A stretch of 64,000 bases of DNA from Moraxellaceae bacterium (GTDB lineage Bacteria; Pseudomonadota; Gammaproteobacteria; Pseudomonadales; Moraxellaceae): contig JAJUIK010000008.1 in the NCBI GenBank assembly GCA_029267635.1, forward strand, positions 1-64,000, given 5' to 3'. Below the pieces are notes generated by a model that searched no databases, was not told where the DNA came from, and saw only the letters and a program-made list of their open reading frames with translations. Positions 60,964-64,000 of the stretch are shown here, one piece after another (the stretch's first letter is position 1; each line of letters begins with the position of its first letter). A program made the position numbers and the translations under genes.

Positions 60964-62354
60964 GTACATCCAATACATCTCCTATGGATCAAAAATCATT
61001 TGATCCGCAAGAAGCGGCTAACCTGCGTGCTGAGCGTATGGATAGAATTTCAAAGTCTTTGGCAACGCGTCATCGTAAAGAAAAAACCTTCCGTTTAGCA
61101 GGTCTTTCTGCGGTGGTGGTTGGTTTGCTTTTCGTTGCCTTGTTGTTTGGTAGCATCCTAGCAAAAGGTCTACCTGCATTCTGGCAGGCCAGCATCACGG
61201 TTCCGGTTTATTTCGATCCGGATCTGATCAATGCAGGACCACAACCGACGAAAAATGCCAATGAAAGCCCGGCACAATATCAAGCGCGTTATGTCGAATG
61301 GCAAACCAAAATGGGTATGGTGGATTGGGATGCTTTGATCGTAAACGGGATGATTGCCAAAGATCCAGCGCTTGAAGCACAACGTGATTATCTCAACAGT
61401 ATTTATACCAGCTCTGAAGCGTATCGCTTGCGTGATATGGTTTTTGCTGATCCAGCATTGATTGGCCAAAAAAAAGAAATGACCTTCTTGGCGGATGCTA
61501 ATGTGGATGTTTGGGTAAGCGGTAAGATTGACCGTACGCTACCGGACGAGCAGCAACAGTTAGATGCTGAAACACGTAAGTTGGTTGATGATCTTGAAGC
61601 GAAAGGGATTATTGAAAGTAAATTCAATACCAATATCTTCACTAATCCAGACTCACGTAGTTCACCAGCAACTTCGGGTATGGCCGGTGCATTCATGGGC
61701 TCATTGTTCATGATGCTGATCGTGATCCTGATCTCAATTCCAATTGGTGTGGCGAGTGCGATTTATCTTGAAGAATTTGCCCCGAAAAATATCTGGACCG
61801 ATATTATCGAAGTGAACATTAACAACTTGGCTGCTGTTCCATCGATTGTGTTCGGTTTGCTGGGTGCGGCGATTTTCATTGGCTGGATGCATTTACCATT
61901 ATCTGCACCACTAGTAGGTGGTTTGGTACTGAGTCTGTTGACACTTCCAACCGTGATTATTACCACCCGTGCTTCACTGAAAGCTGTGCCACCTTCAATT
62001 CGTCAGGCGGCATTAGGTTTAGGTGCATCTAAAGTACAAATGGTTTTCCATCATGTGTTACCTTTGGCTTTACCAGGCATCATGACAGGTTCTATTATTG
62101 GTGTTGCACATGCACTTGGTGAAACTGCACCACTATTATTGATTGGTATGAGCGCCTTTGTTGCGAGCATTCCTGCCACCCCATTCGATCAGGCAACCGC
62201 ATTACCAGTACAAGTTTACTTGTGGCAAGGGAATGAATTGCGTAACTTCTTCGAAGGACGTACTGCGGCCGCCATTATTGTGTTATTAGCACTCATGATT
62301 GGACTAAATAGCCTTGCAATTTGGTTACGTAAAAAATTCGAAGTGCGTTGGTAA
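60960..62354 (+). CDS. pstA: Phosphate ABC transporter permease PstA
   Basis: Second permease subunit, 464 aa, against about 296 in E. coli. The difference is a large polar insert at about residues 80-235 between the first membrane helix and the core, predicted periplasmic (FDPDLINAGPQPTKNANES and following). Core motifs are ATSGMAGAFMGSLFMMLIV, AAVPSIVFGLLGAAIF and the EAA loop GLGASKVQMVFHHVLPLALPG. It is translationally coupled to pstC and followed by pstB after 13 bases. The insert is also long in Pseudomonas-type transporters. Confidence 0.92.
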   Translation: MSTSNTSPMDQKSFDPQEAANLRAERMDRISKSLATRHRKEKTFRLAGLSAVVVGLLFVALLFGSILAKGLPAFWQASITVPVYFDPDLINAGPQPTKNANESPAQYQARYVEWQTKMGMVDWDALIVNGMIAKDPALEAQRDYLNSIYTSSEAYRLRDMVFADPALIGQKKEMTFLADANVDVWVSGKIDRTLPDEQQQLDAETRKLVDDLEAKGIIESKFNTNIFTNPDSRSSPATSGMAGAFMGSLFMMLIVILISIPIGVASAIYLEEFAPKNIWTDIIEVNINNLAAVPSIVFGLLGAAIFIGWMHLPLSAPLVGGLVLSLLTLPTVIITTRASLKAVPPSIRQAALGLGASKVQMVFHHVLPLALPGIMTGSIIGVAHALGETAPLLLIGMSAFVASIPATPFDQATALPVQVYLWQGNELRNFFEGRTAAAIIVLLALMIGLNSLAIWLRKKFEVRW

Positions 62355-62367
62355 TTGAGGCCAGACA

Positions 62368-63276
62368 ATGAATACTATTGATGTAACAAATTCCTTACAA
62401 CAGGATAAAGCTGTGAATTCTGAACATACGCAATTTACCACTCAGGCAACTGAAACTTCTTCAAATACTTCATTTGTTTCTCAATTTGATACGAATAGCT
62501 CGAAGAAAGAAGCCCAAAGCACGGTTAAGTTAAGTACTAATGATGTACACGTGTATTATGGCGAAGCTGAAGCAATCAAAGGCATTGATTTAGAAATCTA
62601 TGAAAATGAAGTGATCGCTTTTATTGGACCATCAGGTTGTGGTAAGTCTACTTTCTTGCGTACCTTAAACCGTATGAACGACACGATTGATAGCTGTCGT
62701 GTTACAGGTAAGGTAATGTTGGATAATCAAGACATCTATGATCCAAATCTCGATGTGGTGTTACTTCGTGCCCAAGTGGGTATGGTGTTCCAGAAGCCAA
62801 ACCCATTCCCGAAATCAATTTTTGAAAACGTGGCGTATGGTCCTAAACTACACGGCTTGGCACGTGATAAATACGACCTTGAAGAAATTGTAGAGAACAG
62901 CTTGCGTAAAGCAGGTCTTTGGGATGAAGTGAAAGACCGTTTGAGCCAGCCAGGTACCGGTCTTTCAGGTGGTCAGCAACAGCGTCTATGTATTGCACGT
63001 ACGATTGCGGTCAGCCCTGAAGTAATCCTGATGGATGAACCATGTTCTGCACTGGATCCGATTGCGACTGCGAAAGTTGAAGAATTGATCTCTGAGCTTT
63101 CTACGCAATATACCATTGCCATCGTGACTCACTCGATGCAACAGGCAGCACGTGTTTCTGACCGTACAGCTTACTTCCATTTAGGTGATTTGATTGAAGT
63201 GAACTCGACTGAAAAAGTCTTCACACAACCGGACCATCAATTGACTGAAGCATATATTACCGGCCGTTTCGGTTAA
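62368..63276 (+). CDS. pstB: Phosphate ABC transporter ATPase PstB with N-terminal extension
   Basis: Cytoplasmic ATPase of the Pst transporter. Walker A is GPSGCGKS (Lys93), the signature LSGGQQQR, and Walker [12 protein letters not shown]. PstB is normally about 257 aa; here it is 302, due to a Ser/Thr/Gln-rich extension of about 48 residues before the ABC domain ([13 protein letters not shown]). GAGG precedes the ATG at 7 bases, which supports the long form. phoU, which often follows pstB, is not here; the next gene is sohB. A terminator lies at 63291-63314. Confidence 0.94.
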   Translation: MNTIDVTNSLQQDKAVNSEHTQFTTQATETSSNTSFVSQFDTNSSKKEAQSTVKLSTNDVHVYYGEAEAIKGIDLEIYENEVIAFIGPSGCGKSTFLRTLNRMNDTIDSCRVTGKVMLDNQDIYDPNLDVVLLRAQVGMVFQKPNPFPKSIFENVAYGPKLHGLARDKYDLEEIVENSLRKAGLWDEVKDRLSQPGTGLSGGQQQRLCIARTIAVSPEVILMDEPCSALDPIATAKVEELISELSTQYTIAIVTHSMQQAARVSDRTAYFHLGDLIEVNSTEKVFTQPDHQLTEAYITGRFG

Positions 63277-63290
63277 TTCGATCGGTGATA

Positions 63291-63315
63291 AAAAAGGGCC
63301 TGTGGGCCCTTTTTT
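63291..63315 (+). terminator. Terminator of the pst operon
   Basis: AAAAAGGGCC (63291-63300), loop TGTG, GGCCCTTTTT (63305-63314). Its presence right after pstB supports the absence of phoU from this operon. Confidence 0.92.
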
Positions 63316-63421
63316 ATTGCTACGCTCCCATTTGGGGCTTTTTGCAAATTCGATATTGAATTTTTCTACATTAGTCCGCATCTTAGTCCACATAAAGACG
63401 AATTTTGAGAATAGTATCTGT

Positions 63422-64000
63422 ATGTTATTTCACTTGCCTAAATTTCCTGCCGAAATTCGCGTGACTCACTTAAATGCCCGAGTGAATGAACAACGTAAAA
63501 AAATCGCGCAGTGTACTGCGTCAAAACTGGAATTTTTACAATTGACTCAGCAGTTGGCAAAAGAGGCAAGGGCGCGTAAAAAAAATAACCAGAAAATTTT
63601 TGTGATTGATTTTAAAGGTGATATTCAGGCTTCTGCGGTCGAAAATTTGCGCGAAGAAATTACCTTGTTCTTGGCGACTGCGAAAGCAGGCCGTGATCGT
63701 GTTGTTGTACGTTTAGAAAGCCCGGGTGGCATGGTTCATGGCTATGGTTTGGCTGCGGCTCAGTTGGTACGTTTGCGAGATGCAGGTTTTCATCTCACCA
63801 TTTGTGTAGATAAGGTTGCGGCAAGCGGTGGTTATATGATGGCCTGTATCGCCAATGAGATTATTTCTGCTCCTTTTGCGGTCATGGGTTCGATTGGTGT
63901 AGTGGCGCAGGTGCCGAATTTTAATCGTTTACTGAAAGAGCACCACGTTGACTTTGAGCTCTACACAGCGGGTGAATATAAGCGTACTGTCACCATGTTT
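63422..64000 (+). CDS. sohB: SohB-like S49-family serine protease, 3' end missing
   Basis: Signal-peptide-peptidase-family protease; 193 residues lie in the window and the frame runs off the right edge. IFVIDFKGDIQASAV starts the S49 domain, followed by RLESPGGMVHGYGLAAAQL and the catalytic Ser135 in KVAASGGYMMA, then GSIGVVAQVPNFNRLL, all close to E. coli SohB. The first 60 residues (EIRVTHLNARVNEQRKKIAQ, coiled and basic) contain no membrane helix, whereas E. coli SohB has one at the N-terminus. Either this branch is soluble, or a start further upstream was missed; no in-frame ATG is visible there. Confidence 0.9.
   Translation, partial: MLFHLPKFPAEIRVTHLNARVNEQRKKIAQCTASKLEFLQLTQQLAKEARARKKNNQKIFVIDFKGDIQASAVENLREEITLFLATAKAGRDRVVVRLESPGGMVHGYGLAAAQLVRLRDAGFHLTICVDKVAASGGYMMACIANEIISAPFAVMGSIGVVAQVPNFNRLLKEHHVDFELYTAGEYKRTVTMF

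Overview
The window looks like a chromosomal segment of Acinetobacter (Moraxellaceae). The indicators are the dat-ddc pair for 1,3-diaminopropane synthesis, a fused tyrA-aroA gene after pheA and hisC, a Nudix/TenI MutT fusion, a DesT-DesC-DesB desaturase set and a pst operon with long PstC, PstA and PstB. Base composition is moderately AT-rich. I see no rRNA, tRNA, CRISPR array, intact insertion sequence or prophage. It is mostly ordinary core genome, densely packed, with terminators at most operon ends. The species cannot be fixed from the sequence alone.

Layout: 1-7.2 kb holds the 3' part of ahpF, a ferredoxin translationally coupled to the tRNA hydroxylation protein trhP, a TetR regulator, fpr, trmO and an MgtC/DUF4010 membrane protein. 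7.5-14.8 kb holds a GspE/PilB-type ATPase, Fur-controlled hemP, the mutT fusion, mrcB with a downstream small lipoprotein, and nadK with a DUF1315 gene. 14.9-19.5 kb holds a TrpD2/YbiB-like gene, dctA and a cassette of three lipoprotein genes (CsgG-like, DUF4810, DUF799). 19.9-24.5 kb is the aromatic amino-acid block pheA-hisC-tyrA/aroA. 24.6-35.3 kb is a mix of housekeeping genes (yaaA, phrB, slyD, a D,D-carboxypeptidase, an M61 peptidase, a PaaI-type thioesterase, rluE), an AT-rich orphan membrane protein, and a gene-poor stretch of about 690 bp beside a 41-residue lipoprotein.

35.5-50.2 kb holds icd, a large M16 peptidase, a DUF3144 protein whose His-Asp tail is encoded by a hexanucleotide repeat, thiE, hemL, a GlcG-type protein, an operon of a RelA/SpoT-type HD hydrolase with two unknown genes, a shortened isochorismatase-aryl carrier protein, an rluA-type gene and rapA. 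50.3-53.3 kb is a regulator divergent from a ferredoxin-reductase/desaturase pair. 55.2-58.1 kb is dat-ddc. 58.3-63.3 kb is pstS-pstC-pstA-pstB behind a three-repeat Pho box, followed by the start of a sohB-like gene cut by the window edge.

The least explained items are the solitary aryl carrier protein on a catalytically eroded isochorismatase domain (45.8-46.5 kb), the three-lipoprotein cassette without curli genes (17.8-19.5 kb), the AT-rich two-helix membrane protein (33.2-33.8 kb), the HD-hydrolase operon (44.3-45.5 kb) and the gene-poor stretch 26.9-27.6 kb. I did not find a clear, wholly new system. All functional calls come from reading motifs and remembered family features, not from database searches.
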